Positions 34,076 to 44,104 of a DNA stretch of 64,000 bases are shown here, one piece after another. The DNA is taken from assembly GCA_963575745.1 (NCBI GenBank), contig CAUYUJ010007258.1, forward strand, positions 1 to 64,000. Direction: 5' to 3'. A model generated the notes under the pieces. It saw nothing but the letters and a program-made list of their open reading frames with translations, was not told the origin of the DNA and made no database searches. The stretch comes from Prorocentrum cordatum. Its lineage: Eukaryota; Sar; Dinophyceae; Prorocentrales; Prorocentraceae. The translations under genes were made by a program, and so were the position numbers. Each line of letters starts with the position of its first letter. The stretch's first letter is position 1.

Positions 34076-34125
34076 AACCATCCTGTGATGTTGGGTTCTC
34101 GTTTTGAAGAGGCAGCGCCCCGCGT
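34076..34125 (+). repeat. CCCAACC-hairpin element, copy 3
   Basis: CCCAACCATCCTGTGATGTT then GGG, followed by TTCTCGTTTTGAAGAGGCAG and CGCC. The stem is shortened to six pairs by a change in the right arm. It lies 115 bases after the CAT array. Confidence 0.68.
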
Positions 34126-34358
34126 GCTCTCGTCTCCTCCTCCGCCTCCCCCGCATATCGCCTCCTTGCTCGTGCTCTCCGCATGTCACGACCACGATGG
34201 ACAGTCGGGAAAGAAACATTGATTCAGACATCTTTGAAAGTTTTGGAGTAACCAGTTTCGTGTTTTCGGCGGGTTCGGGCCCAGAGGGGGCTCAGACTTG
34301 CGCGTCCCGTCCTGTTGCGTGCTTTACCAGAACCGACAAGCACTACGAACGTACAGTC

Positions 34359-34491
34359 TCGGAGGTCCGCAGGTAATTCTCAGGTCGGCGGTGGACCCCG
34401 CTCCACATCCCCATGACGCGGCCCGCGCGCTGGTCAAGGTGCGAGGGGGAAGGTCCCAGCGCTGACCCAAGAGATCCCCGCGGACCTCCGA
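34359..34491. mobile_element. TIR element inside intron 3, introner-like, copy 1 (133 bp)
   Basis: TCGGAGGTCCGC (34359) and GCGGACCTCCGA (ending 34491) are perfect 12-bp inverted ends, and similarity continues inward for another 20 bases. It is homologous to 34959-35057 in intron 4. Confidence 0.7.
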
Positions 34492-34522
34492 TGAGTGCGC
34501 CTGTATCTTATCGGCATTCTAG

Positions 34523-34921
34523 GTGCAGCTGTCGTACGAGATCGTCAACGAAGCCTGCGCCGGCCAGTGTGCGTGCGCACTTCCGGCCGCATCTACGCCA
34601 GCACCGACTTCGGGCACCACGCTGATGCCCATGGTGCCACCTACGTCGGGTGGAGGCTGCGACGCGCCTTGCGACTACAATGGTGGCTCGCATTCGTGCC
34701 GCGGTCGCATCAGCTGGCTGGTCGAGCATGGCGGCGAGAGTGCGGCGGCGGCCACGAGCCAGGTCAACGAGGAGTGCAGCGGGCAGTGCTCCTGCCAGGC
34801 GCCGTCGCCGAGCCCCACAAGCGAGTGCGACGCGCAGTGCGAGTACAGCGGGAACATGATGTACGGGGGTTCCGACTCGTGCCGGAACCGTGTCGACTGG
34901 ATCCTGAGCAATGGGCAGCCG
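34523..34921 (+). CDS. exon 4: end of Cys-rich repeat 3, repeat 4, start of repeat 5
   Basis: 133 codons, phase 0 at both ends. It starts after AG at 34521-34522 with VQLSYEIVNEACAGQCAC (end of repeat 3), then a short Thr/Pro linker. Complete repeat 4 follows (CDAPCDYNGG, SHSCRGRISW, NEECSGQCSC), then the front of repeat 5 (CDAQCEYSGNMMYGG, SDSCRNRVDWIL). It ends CAGCCG before GT at 34922, exactly as exon 3 does, so exons 3 and 4 arose by duplication. Confidence 0.75.
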
Positions 34922-35090
34922 GTATTCGGGAAACAACAAGCACTATGAGCGTACATCGTCGGAGGTCCGCGGGGATCTATTGGGTCGGCGCTTGCTGGTC
35001 AAGGCGCGAGGGGAGGGGTCCCAGCGCTGGCCCAAGAGAATCCCGGCGGGCCTCCGACGACTGTGCCTGTGCATCTCGTCGGCTGTCCAG
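34922..35090 (+). other. intron 4 (169 bp, GT-AG)
   Basis: Donor CCG|GTATTC and acceptor CCAG|GTGCAG, phase 0. It contains the TIR element at 34959-35057. Its length equals that of intron 25113-25281, though the sequences differ. Confidence 0.72.
34959..35057. mobile_element. TIR element inside intron 4, introner-like, copy 2 (99 bp)
   Basis: The left end TCGGAGGTCCGCGGGGATC and the right end, read on the other strand (TCGGAGGCCCGCCGGGATT), remain similar for about 32 bases. The element makes up most of intron 4. Confidence 0.7.
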
Positions 35091-35159
35091 GTGCAGCTGT
35101 CGTACGAGATCGTCAACGAGGCCTGCGCCGGCCAGTGCGCGTGCGCACCTCCGCGGTAG
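35091..35159 (+). CDS. exon 5: end of Cys-rich repeat 5 and stop
   Basis: VQLSYEIVNEACAGQCACAP then PR and TAG at 35157-35159. It repeats the start of exon 4 almost exactly, completes repeat 5, and ends the protein immediately after the last cysteine. There is no membrane segment or GPI-like tail after it. Confidence 0.72.
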   Translation: MQLSYEIVNEACAGQCACAPPR

Positions 35160-36077
35160 CGCCGGCCGGGCACTGGCGGGGCAGGCCGGGCGGGGCAGGC
35201 CGACGGCAGGTCGGCTGCGGCACAGGCCGGCGGAGCGCACGGGCAGGTCGGTCCCTGGCGCGGGAGCCACCGCGGTGCGCGCGCCCCCGCCTACAGCGCG
35301 TCGAGGGGGTGCGCCGCACAGATCCGCGCGTGGCTCTGCAGGGCCCGCCCCGCCGCCACATGCGCGGCGGGGCCCCACGGCGCGCTCCACGGGCTGCGCG
35401 GCCGCGCCGCGAAGCGGGACCAGCTGCGGCGAGACCCACAGAGGGCAGCCCGTACCCCATCGCTCGTGGAAAGCAGGTGCGGACGCCCAGATCCCGGTCT
35501 GCTTCTTGGCGCCCTCCTGTTGCCAAGGCCTAGCGGCAGGTGCCGCCGACCCCGCTGGCGCCCCCCCCGCCGGGACCCTTGGGGGGGCGGTATTCTGACC
35601 CGGGACCTCCCACCCACAACCCCCCCCCCCGGCAGGGAAGGGATAAAAATGGAAGGGAGTCGACTTAATCAGGACGTCCTTCTCCTTGTTATACTCCATT
35701 TCCTTGGGACCGACGACGCGGACGACGACGTCGACGACGACGGCTCAAACGGAAGCGCGTCTCGCACACGCCGACGAACCGGCCGATTTCGAGAGTCGAG
35801 TGGTTTGTCCGTTCCCGCTCTGTTCGAGAGGGGGGCGGGCAGAAACCCAGCCTGCGTTCGGAGCGATGGGCACACCACCACCGTCCCTGGCCGAGGCCAT
35901 CCTGGGAATCCTGGGGCGGCACCGCGTCGCCGTCGGCGCGGCGGCGGCCCCGGCGCGGGCGAGCAAGGCTGAACGCCGCCAGCGGCCCGGGATCGGCCGA
36001 GGTAAAAAACGGTCCCGCGATGCTCCGGGCCTCCCAATCGGGGCCCGAGCAGATGGGGTCGGAGGATCTCGGGTGCG
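35160..36077. other. gene-free GC-rich stretch downstream of the G8 gene
   Basis: Very GC-rich with open frames on both strands, none recognisable. Contains GCGGTATTCTGACCCGGGAC (35585), also present at 13920 and 14039, and a GACGAC run (35710-35745). Confidence 0.4.
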
Positions 36078-36253
36078 GCAAAGAGGGGGGTGATGACTAG
36101 GGGGGGTGGATATCATGGCGGGGGCCATGATATTTCCCCAGATTCCATGGCGCCTCTTCTTATTTCATTACGTCCATGGCCCCCCCGCTGGGCCGCGCAC
36201 ATGCCGCCGGTCATGATTTGCACCCCCCCCCTCTTGGACACCCCCCTCTTGGC
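36078..36253. mobile_element. foldback element (176 bp) with G-rich inverted ends
   Basis: Left end GCAAAGAGGGGGGTG (36078-36092), then GGGGGGGTGGATATCATGG. The right end read on the other strand gives GCCAAGAGGGGGGTG, then GGGGGGGTGCAAATCATGA. An internal perfect 10-bp hairpin ATATCATGGC/GCCATGATAT (36110-36133) lies in the left arm. It is non-coding. Confidence 0.6.
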
Positions 36254-36592
36254 TGCTCCCGAGGATCGTGCCGCATCGCCGATGCATCCGCCATGCGACT
36301 CGATGCGAAGCCCGATTTTCTCCCACGCCGACGCCGGCGATGCCTCGCCGACATCGCCGATTCGTTGGACCCCGTGTCGGAACCCATCCTATTTTGGAGG
36401 CGTCCAGATCGGGAAGGCACCGATCGTTGGAGGTCGAACGATCCCCGCGGTGTCGAGAAGCCAACGCCGAAGTCGTCACGGCCGAGGCCCGGGTGGCCGC
36501 TCGCCGTCCCAGTGGCCGAGGGCGGCCCCGCAGTCAGGGATGGCGGTGGTGGTCATCTGCCGTTTCCAGATGCTGAGGAGCACCATCCTTTA
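36254..36592. other. gene-free stretch
   Basis: CGATGC/CGCCGA-rich sequence with overlapping open frames on both strands. No recognised gene or repeat. Confidence 0.35.
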
Positions 36593-36787
36593 TCGGGCCG
36601 GGCGAAAGGGGGGGATTGGGAAAGGGGGGGTTACGAAATCAGCTGCATGCAGCTGGTTTCGGCCTCACCGAGGGGCCCATTCCTCGATACATGGCCGCCT
36701 CCGGCGCCGGGAGGCGCCGGGAAAATCAGCTACGTGAGCTGATTCTCAAACCCCCCCTTTGCTATCCCCCCCTTTCGCCCGACCCGA
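36593..36787. mobile_element. MITE-like element, family 1, copy 2 (195 bp)
   Basis: TCGGGCCGGGCGAAAGGGGG opens it, and the inverted form closes it near 36787. The interior is colinear with 10137-10331 (CGAAATCAGCTGCATGCAGC, CATTCCTCGATACATGG, AATCAGCTACGTGAGCTGAT). The left flank is TA; a matching right-hand TA is not adjacent. Confidence 0.8.
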
Positions 36788-37430
36788 CTTTACAGTTGAG
36801 TTGATGGTGTGTTCTGGACTGGCGCCTCGTACAGCCCTGCGAGCTCGTACAGCCCTGCTGCGCAGAGCCCCCGCGCGGCGACCTCCGAGACGGGGAACGT
36901 GCGCTTTGCGCGGGGTGGAGGTTGCCTTAGTCGATACACAAGCCGGCTGTGCAGGAGTATGCCAGAGTATCTTCGCGGTCGAGAAAATCATCTTCGCCAG
37001 CGTGGACCGCAAGCTCTGAGGTCCTGCCTTCTCAGTGTGCACGCTACATGGTGCAAATCTTGCAAGTTGTGTGCGTTCGACATGCGCCCAAGTGTGATCC
37101 GCACGGTCTCATTTGACAGACTGGCAAACACTAATTGGTCTCGTACGGTTTAATGGTTAACGCCGCACCGCCGCCCCCTCGGGAGCCCTGTATGTCACTC
37201 GTCTGGTGGGCGCTGTCGTAGAAGCGTGTTGACGCCGTGCGTCCATCAGGAACCCCCACCGCATTCAAAATTCTTCGACAGGAAAGCCTGGAGCCACCTG
37301 GGGTACCTGTTCGAGGTGGAGCTAGGGCTGGACGCAGGCAGTCTGGTTTACAACATGACCTGGGCCACCCTGGTCTGGTCCGTCGGCCTAATCCAGAAGC
37401 CCTTATAATGAGGACGATTGAGGACGATTG
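36788..37430. other. gene-free stretch before the palindromes
   Basis: No recognised gene. It contains GAGCTCGTACAGCCCTG in near-tandem duplicate (36826-36858) and AGGACGATTG twice in tandem (37411-37430). Confidence 0.4.
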
Positions 37431-37500
37431 AAAGCAGTCCCCGGGGACTGCTTTGAAGAATGGCAACGTTCAAAGCAGTTCCCTGGGACTGCTTTGAACG
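37431..37500. repeat. two AAAGCAGTCCCC palindromes
   Basis: 37431-37454 is a perfect 24-bp palindrome (AAAGCAGTCCCC and its complement). 37467-37500 is a 34-bp version beginning CGTTCAAAGCAGT with two mismatches. Three more copies are at 63149-63270. Confidence 0.88.
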
Positions 37501-38366
37501 ATGCGGATTTGTGGCCAGAAGAGTGCAGGGAGGAACAGGAGGAGGAGGAGGAGGAGGAGGAGGAGAAGGAGGAGAGGGCTGTTGCAAGGTGCGCCGGTGG
37601 CTCCTGTCCGGCGCCACGCTGTGCCCAGAGGGGGCCGGGGGGGGATGAGGTGGAGGAGAACGAGGAGGAGGAGGGGTTCGAGGAAGGATCGGCGAGGTTT
37701 TTCTCATCATTTTCGGCCTCTGGAGGCCCAGCGGGACAACAAAGCCGCAGTTGCGGCGATCCAGAGTAATTATTTCAAAATCGAACATTCCCCTCTGCCC
37801 CTCTGCCTTCAGGGGTGTTTGCATATATATATATATATAAACATATATATGTGTATATATATATGTATACGCACACACACATATATATGTGTATGTATGT
37901 ATGTATGTATGTATGTATGTATGCATGCATGCATGCATGTATGTATGTATGTATGTATGTATGCATGTATGTATGACTGTATGCTTGTATGCTTGTATGC
38001 TTGTATGTATGTATACATATCTATATATATGTATATATTGTTATTGGTATATATGTTTGTATTTGTCGTCGCCGTCGCCGCCGTCGTCGCCGTCGCCGCC
38101 GTCGTCGCCGCCCCTCCAGGGCGCCCCCCCCGCCGCGAGTAGCGGTCACGGGGGGGCATCCTGGAGGGGCGCGTTCTGTCTCCCTCTCTGGGTTTTGGGG
38201 CGCCCCCCCCGCCGCGGGAAGCGGTCACGGTGGGGGCGCTCTGGTGGGGCGCGTTTTGGCCACCTCCCCTGGGCCCTGGGGCACCCCCCCCCCCGCCGCG
38301 AGGAAGCGGTCACGGGGGGGCGCCCTGGAAAGGTGAGCTCTCGACCCCTCCCCGATCCTCCTCACT
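37501..38366. other. microsatellites and a GC-rich short tandem repeat
   Basis: GGA run (37537-37575), TA and GTAT/GCAT tetranucleotide runs (37825-38035), GTCGCC run (38065-38110). Then three units of about 85 bases with CGCCCCCCCCGCCGCG and GAAGCGGTCACGG (38115-38330). No gene is supported. Confidence 0.7.
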
Positions 38367-39382
38367 GTGTTCTCCCTCCCGCCCTCCTCCTCCAGCGCCG
38401 TTCGGCTCAAGCAGTGCCGTTCGGCTCAAGCCAACGCCGACGTCGGCGGTGGCGCGGGTTCGCGCCTGTGCAGGATGGACAGAGGATTGCACAGATTGGC
38501 GAATATGTGCGAAACGGCGGTTCTGGAGGAAGCACAGAAGAGGAGGGCCGCAGTTGCGGAGTCTCCATGGGGCAAAGGCGGCGATGGGGCAGCTCGTGGA
38601 TGGCGGGGCGACCGCAGTGGCGGATGGGGCGGCGAGGATGGCCGCAGTGGTGGACGGCAAGGCGGAGATTGACGCAGTTGCGCTTGGCAAAGGGAAGGAT
38701 GGGGAAACGGCGACGGAGTTGACCGCAGTCGCGGATGGGAGTGCGGCGGCGGAGGCTGGCAATGCGGAGAGGAGGGTGGCGGCGGAACTCATGGCGGTAG
38801 TGGAAGTTGGGGGGGCCGCGCCAGCGGTGGAGGAGAGGGCGCAGGCGAACGCGAGCAGGACCGCTGGGGCGGATGGGAAGACGGCCGCTGGAGCGGTTGG
38901 GATGACGGCCCCTGGGGCACGCGGGGGGGCGGCCGCGAAATCAATGTCAAGGCGCAGTTGCGCATGTCCAAGGAGGGGGTGCCCCCGCAGGGCGAGCGGC
39001 AGACGACGCGAATGGCAAGGGGAAAATCGCCGTGGCGCATGTCCCAGGGCGAGGAGGTGCCGCAGTGGCGGACGCAAGCCGCCCTGGGGTGTACAGTGGC
39101 GCGCTGGCATGGCAACTATGGGCAGCGCAACGCGGCCTTGAAGTACTACGAAAACCCAGCTGACCCCTTCAACGGCCGATTCCCTGTTTTTGACCCCGCA
39201 GTTGTGGAGCAGATTGTGCGCGTTATCAAGTTCAAAGGGCGCGGAGGGGCGCAGGGCAACAGGGGCTGGGAGTGGGGCCGCACAGAAGTGGTCTCGTGGT
39301 CTTGGCTGCAGCTGGTCGCGCAGGTGGATGCGGCCACAATGGAACTCGTCGCGCGCGGCCCTGACAGCGACCGCAGTCGCGG
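37745..39382 (+). repeat. AGTN-loop hairpin motif CCGCAGTNGCGG, cluster 1
   Basis: Exact copies start at 37745, 38548, 38612, 38723, 39060 and 39371. Pairing-preserving variants: 38642 and 39196 (G-T pair replacing G-C in the third stem pair) and 38952 (GCGC/GCGC stem). All are in the gene-sense orientation. As RNA each would be a 4-bp stem with an AGUN tetraloop. Confidence 0.75.
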
Positions 39383-39650
39383 ATTGGTCAGGTGCGAGTT
39401 TCGCCCGTGCCCGGGCAGTTGCGACCACGAGGGGCACGCCAAAGGGGTGGGCAGAGGAGAAGCGCAGGCAGTCCGCTTGCCCGTGTGGGATTTCGTCTTC
39501 ACCCGCGACGACGGCTCAGGCATTCGCGTTCGCCCGGAATGGTCCAGTCCGAAGTTCAGCCTGTATGGGGTTGAGCCTCACTGGGGGCCCGCGCAGCCCC
39601 CGGGGGCGGGCCTCGGCAAGAGCGCGGGACGTGGCGCGTACTCATACTGA
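38367..39650 (+). pseudogene. unnamed Gly/Trp/Arg-rich dinoflagellate-type protein, one in-frame stop
   Basis: One frame runs from about 38367 to TGA-free 38669, has TGA at 38670-38672, then stays open to the stop at 39648-39650. The first 190 residues are Gly, Trp, Asp and Arg rich (DRWGGWEDGRWSGWDDG style, with repeated DRSGG or DRSRG encoded by the hairpin motif). From about 39090 a folded-looking domain begins: RWHGNYGQRNAALKYY, ADPFNGRFPVFD, RGGAQGNRGWEW, GLVRCEFRPCPGSCDHEGH (possible metal site) and WDFVFTRDDGSGIRVRPEW. I recall similar unnamed multi-copy dinoflagellate proteins but can assign no function. If the TGA is real, the intact part could start at ATG 38964. Calling it a pseudogene is tentative. 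Confidence 0.55.
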
Positions 39651-40471
39651 GATGAATGTCGGCTTTGTTAGAGCTCATGAGCCTTATAGCGAATTGCCAA
39701 GGTGATTGCAGCGTGCTCATATCCCTCTTGCAAATCAGCATTATCATGATACAGCTACAAAGCTTGTTTATCATACTTAGCTAAAGTCAGCCTTGACTTT
39801 AGTAAGTCAACATAAGCTGTATAATAGGTTTAGCGGTTGTTAGGTATGACATGGTTTAGCGTAGCGTACTCTCCATAGGTGTGATATCATATGTACCTTA
39901 AGTTAACATAGATGCTCAAAGTAGGTTAACATAGATGCTCAGGGCAGGTTGACATACAGAGCAAGTTCGCTCACATTGGGGCTCGGCCTATGCAAAAGTG
40001 GTAACAAACAAAGAATTCGTGTTTAACATGTATCCCCCCACGTTTTTAACATGTTACACCGTTGCAACACACACTTCCAAACCACATGGGCATGAACGAT
40101 AACATACAGAATTTGGAACTAACATGTTGGGGTCCAGACAACATTTCCGAGTGCATCCGTTGGTCGATAAATCTCGGGGAAACAGCGCCCATCGGATCTG
40201 CGTGATCGTTCGGTGGACTCAACATCAACATGCAGAGCGCGCACGCAAACACATTTTCAGAACATGAACTTTGATTTTGTGGATAAGAGTGCGTGTGTGT
40301 GTGTGGGGGGGGGGGGGGGGGGGGCATGCGAGCGATTAGGTAGTTGATGGGCATCGAGCTAGGCAAATTCGAGAAACCGTTCGACTTGCAGTTGCGTTTG
40401 CCATCCGTTGTTTGCGTAGCCCTCTCGGCTCGAAGCATCCGCTGCTAGCTTCCAGCTTCCTGCGCAGCACC
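39651..40471. other. AT-richer intergenic region
   Basis: Clearly lower GC than its surroundings from 39650 to about 40300. Short direct repeats of AGGTTAACATAGATGCTCA (39905-39955). A GTGTGTGGGGG run (40294-40324). A leader-like string at 40413-40435 lies just before the next ORF. No gene is recognised. Confidence 0.45.
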
Positions 40472-42637
40472 ATGGCTCAGCTTACCGAAGCTTTCAAACG
40501 TGAGTTCACAAGGATGCTGGATTCCAAAACAGTGAAGGCGAACGAGCATATGGACATGCTAATGGGATGCCTTCGCAAGCACAAGTTGGTGTACCGCGTG
40601 GACAACATCCCTCCAACATTCTTTCTCACGCACAGTTCAAACCGGGGAGGGCTTCTGTTGAGCCCGCGCAATGTGCATCGCAATGCTGCTCGGATCCACG
40701 CAGATACGCAGATGGGGCCGACATGCGCCAGCTATCGAATGCCGCGTGCATCGAGCTCGGGATCAACTCCCCCCTCCGTTGGCAGCACGTAGAATAAGTC
40801 GCTGGTGGGCCGAGCCCAAGGGCTACTGGCGCCAGTTAATGGCTCAGAGCGATGCGTGACAGTCGGGTGCGGACACACCGCGGCTTTGTGCAAGCAGGCA
40901 GGGGCGCAGGGCAGGACGTCTGAGACGGCATTACAAATGGTTGATTCAGATCTGATTGACGTGCAGAAGTTGTGTCAGAACGCGCAATTCAAACTCATGA
41001 TTGAGAAAGGCTGGGCGTGGGAGGTGGTCCCAAGTATCATTGACGAGCTTTTCCCAGGCTTTGCCCATGTAGCCCAGAAAGCTCTGCGCACCCAGAATCA
41101 CATCGGCACGGAGGTCGGAGAGCTGGAGATTTGCATGACTTTGGCGGCGAGTGCCAATGGCCCAGGGGTGCGCGAGCTCGCGGGCTGGAAGGATATGGCT
41201 ATCGAGAACGTAGCTTCGCTAAACGTGCCGAGCGCAAACTACAGCAAGACCTTGCTTGACTTCGTCGAAAATTTTGGTGGTGGCGATGGCGCTCCCCTCG
41301 TTTCGTTCGTGGGCCCTGGTGCAAAGCAATTTGGTTGCAACGCTACGCTGGGGCGAACTTTTTGGGAAGCGCTGGCCCGCGCAGTTTTCGCGTCGAAGAC
41401 CAACCTGCATCCTTTGGTTCGGGTGGCGGTTGCAAGTGCAAACCTCACGGGCGACAAGGTTGAGGACGGCGTGGCGCGCTTGTTGGTGAAGAATGACGTC
41501 ACGAAGCTTGCCAGTAAGCTTAAGATGGCTGCAGCAGATACTGCTGAGCGAATTCTTGACCCAGCCATGGGCATCGCGAAGGGGCTCGGCGGCATCGATG
41601 CGGCGTTGGAGCCGTTAGGGCAGCTATTCGCGAGGGCTGCGTTGAAGCTCGTGGGAAAGGGGGGGATGGGCCGGGGGGGCAAAGAGCGCGAGTGGGGCGA
41701 CAGGTGCAACGCATTCTTGCAAAGCCTCAGCTGCCTTAAGGGTCAGACCATCACGTTCGACGCGTGGGCTAAGCATGCTGTCTCGAGCGTTGCCACCTCT
41801 GCTGCAGCGAAGCCGACTGCAGCCAGCACGGCGACGCTCGACGACCACAAGGACCCGACATGGATTGCCAAGAGGGCTGGGTATTCGGTCGGGCTCTTCG
41901 TAGTCCAGAAGGCCATTGCACCTTCAGCCCAGAGGGTTTACACTATCTTCAGCATCGGCCAGACTGCCAAGCTCCACGGAGCTGTCAACCGCGACGCGGA
42001 CCGAGAGCCACACACGGCTGAGATTACCTTGGCCGATCTTTTTGGGCAGTGGGTTGTTTCGAAAGTTGAGCCGCCAAGGCAGATGGACGGTGATCAGCAG
42101 CGCCCGCAGCAGCTGTACATCGACAAGCAGAAGGCTGCTTTGTACCGAGCCCCCCTCGAGCTAGATGCTAGACACCTGGGCAAGCATAAGCTGGCCTTCT
42201 GGCGGAAGCCAGATGAGGTTCGGACCGCGAGCGCGATCAAGCAGGGTCAGCTTACTTTGGTACCAGTGGCACCACTTACCAACATAAGCACGAAGCACGC
42301 TGGGTCTGGCATTTCACTTGGCGATCACGCAATTGACAGCGATACCACGCTTGAGTTGTTCGTGTTGCCTGTGGCGAGGCCGCGCGGCAATGGTGCCACC
42401 AAGTTTCACGAAGCCGCATTCGTGACTGCACACTGGTGGGTCGGGACAACCTTCGATACGAAGCAAGCTAATATGGCTTCGAGTCATGTGCCACACGGTG
42501 GCTTCATGTTGCCTGTGCTGACCAGCACTGTCGACATCGGGCCCAACGTAAAGCTCCAGATGTTCGTCAAGCCAAAGGCTAAGGCGGTGCCGATCCACGA
42601 GCAGAGCGCTAGCGCCAAGAAGCAGAAGAAGTCTTGA
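40472..42637 (+). pseudogene. unnamed dinoflagellate-type protein family A, N-terminal part frameshifted
   Basis: The start ATG at 40472 (MAQLTEAFKREF) opens a frame with SNRGGLLLSPRNVHRNAARI. The matching continuation GADMRQLSNAACIELGI is in another frame from about 40705. From 40805 a third frame is intact to the stop at 42635 (PVNGSERCVTVGCGHTAAL, NHIGTEVGELEICMTLAAS and onwards). The C-terminus ends in a Lys-rich, probably nuclear-targeting, SAKKQKK tail. Of 722 possible codons about 610 are undisturbed. A related gene, with NSRGG near its start and a similar tail, lies at 60371. From memory this pattern belongs to an abundant uncharacterised dinoflagellate family, and no catalytic motif is evident. 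The two shifts may be decay or assembly errors. Confidence 0.6.
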
Positions 42638-43299
42638 GCAACATTCAGCATTCACGGATGCTAGTCAGGGGTGTGGTTTGCATTACATGTGTTCCAGCAT
42701 CTCGAGCTCCATATCCCAGTATAGGCTGTCGCGCCGTAGAGAGGGTGTAGTAGATGGTGGGCGGAGGGAGCAGAGGAGAGTGCTTAAGGAGGATATTGGA
42801 CGAGGATGAGGGTGGAAGCAGAGCTGTTGCCCCGTCGGCCAGCACGAAGCTTTGACGCCGGACATCGTTTTGCGTGCAACCGGGCATGCAGATCAGCCAT
42901 GCGCTTATCAGGCAGTTGATGCAGTCGTTGTAAGCAACCGCACCTGCACCACCAGGAAAAAAGTTTGAATAACACGCCCCCCGATGCCACGATACGCGCG
43001 TCATTGTGGGGCTTCAGAATGCATGGGCGAGATGCGGCGAGAGCCGTTGCATTTCATCATCTGGTCGGCCGCAGCGGAGCGCGCCTCTGGTGCTTCATCT
43101 GACTCATGACCAGCAACCCTTGGGCATGCAACCGTCCGCCTCATGCGTTCCCGTATGCCCGCGCGCTCTCCCCTCTCATTTGTCACTGTGCCCCCGGCGA
43201 CGGTTAGGGCGGAGCCGAGCGAGGGCGCGCAGGGGGGGGGGGCATAGAGGGGGGATGGCGCGTTGGTGAGGGGGAGAAGAATGAGAGAGAGGGATATAG

Positions 43300-43376
<77 letters not shown>

Positions 43377-43393
43377 AAGAAAGAGGGAGAGAG

Positions 43394-43430
<37 letters not shown>

Positions 43431-44104
43431 GAGAGCCGAGATAACGAAAGTGTAGGTTAGAAGCAAGGCTTAGAAGACGTCCATAATTTGTGCGACGGGT
43501 TGTAGCTAATATGCGATGCCATGCGAGCTGCCCTCTTGGGTTCACCATCCGCCGTCCAGGTGCCACCCAGATGCCACCCAGATGCCACCCAGATCGACCA
43601 TATGCTATGCCATGCCATGCTTGCGCAGGTCCTTATATGGCCCTCGCGGCTCTGCTCATGGCCGTTCAAGGACTGCCCCGACCGACGACGTGCTATGCCA
43701 TAGAATGCCGATGCACGTTCGCTTTAACCCCCTCCCTCATCCCTCCCTCCTCCCTCCGTGGCCTCTCTCGATCAGATCCCGTCTCACCCCGCGGCCTCAT
43801 GGCGTCATCCACTTCGCGTTGCATTTCTACGAAGCAATCGAATGTCAGCCGTTTGGCTCAGGTGATCAGGCGAGATAGCATCAATTGTTGCTGCCGGCGG
43901 CATGCAGAATGCAACGCTTGAGCTTTCCCGCGCCGTCAAGCTGGATGGGGTAAAACCAGCTTGGAGGATTTTCAAGTCAACTGATATGGCTGCAGTTGGC
44001 GACGAAAATTTGTCCGTATCTCGCCAGCACAGTATACTTTGAACAGCCTTTTGGCTTATAAAAACGATGAAGTCCCATCGGGTCTTGAGCAGCAGGCAGT
44101 AGTT
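42638..44104. other. intergenic, with TA/GA microsatellite
   Basis: TA run then GA run (43296-43432), three tandem copies of CAGATGCCACC (43564-43592), and a partial copy of the ~100-bp CT-rich repeat at about 43730-43800. The TTTTGGCTTATAAAAACG string at 44048 precedes the next ORF. No gene is recognised. Confidence 0.45.

Larger units (their letters stand above)
27291..34522 (+). other. intron 3, expanded to about 7.2 kb
   Basis: The ends match intron 4 of the same gene: GTATTCGGGAA at the start, and AAGCACTA..GAGCGTAC followed by TCGGAGGTCCGC near the 3' end. The insertion between these ends (about 27303-34337) is what makes it long. It holds minisatellites, CAT and CGT arrays and two hairpin-element copies. 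27580-28490 holds CA-rich, AT-richer sequence without a recognised gene. Joining at 27290/34523 is in phase 0 and restores a complete Cys-rich repeat. Confidence 0.68.

Noticed and set aside
35160-36100. Several overlapping open frames in GC-rich DNA
   Set aside because: High GC removes stop codons; frames on both strands overlap and none shows conserved motifs.
44048-44064. AGCCTTTTGGCTTATAAA as relic leader or TATA box
   Set aside because: The match to the leader needs a gap and covers only half of it; TATA-type promoters are not typical of dinoflagellates.
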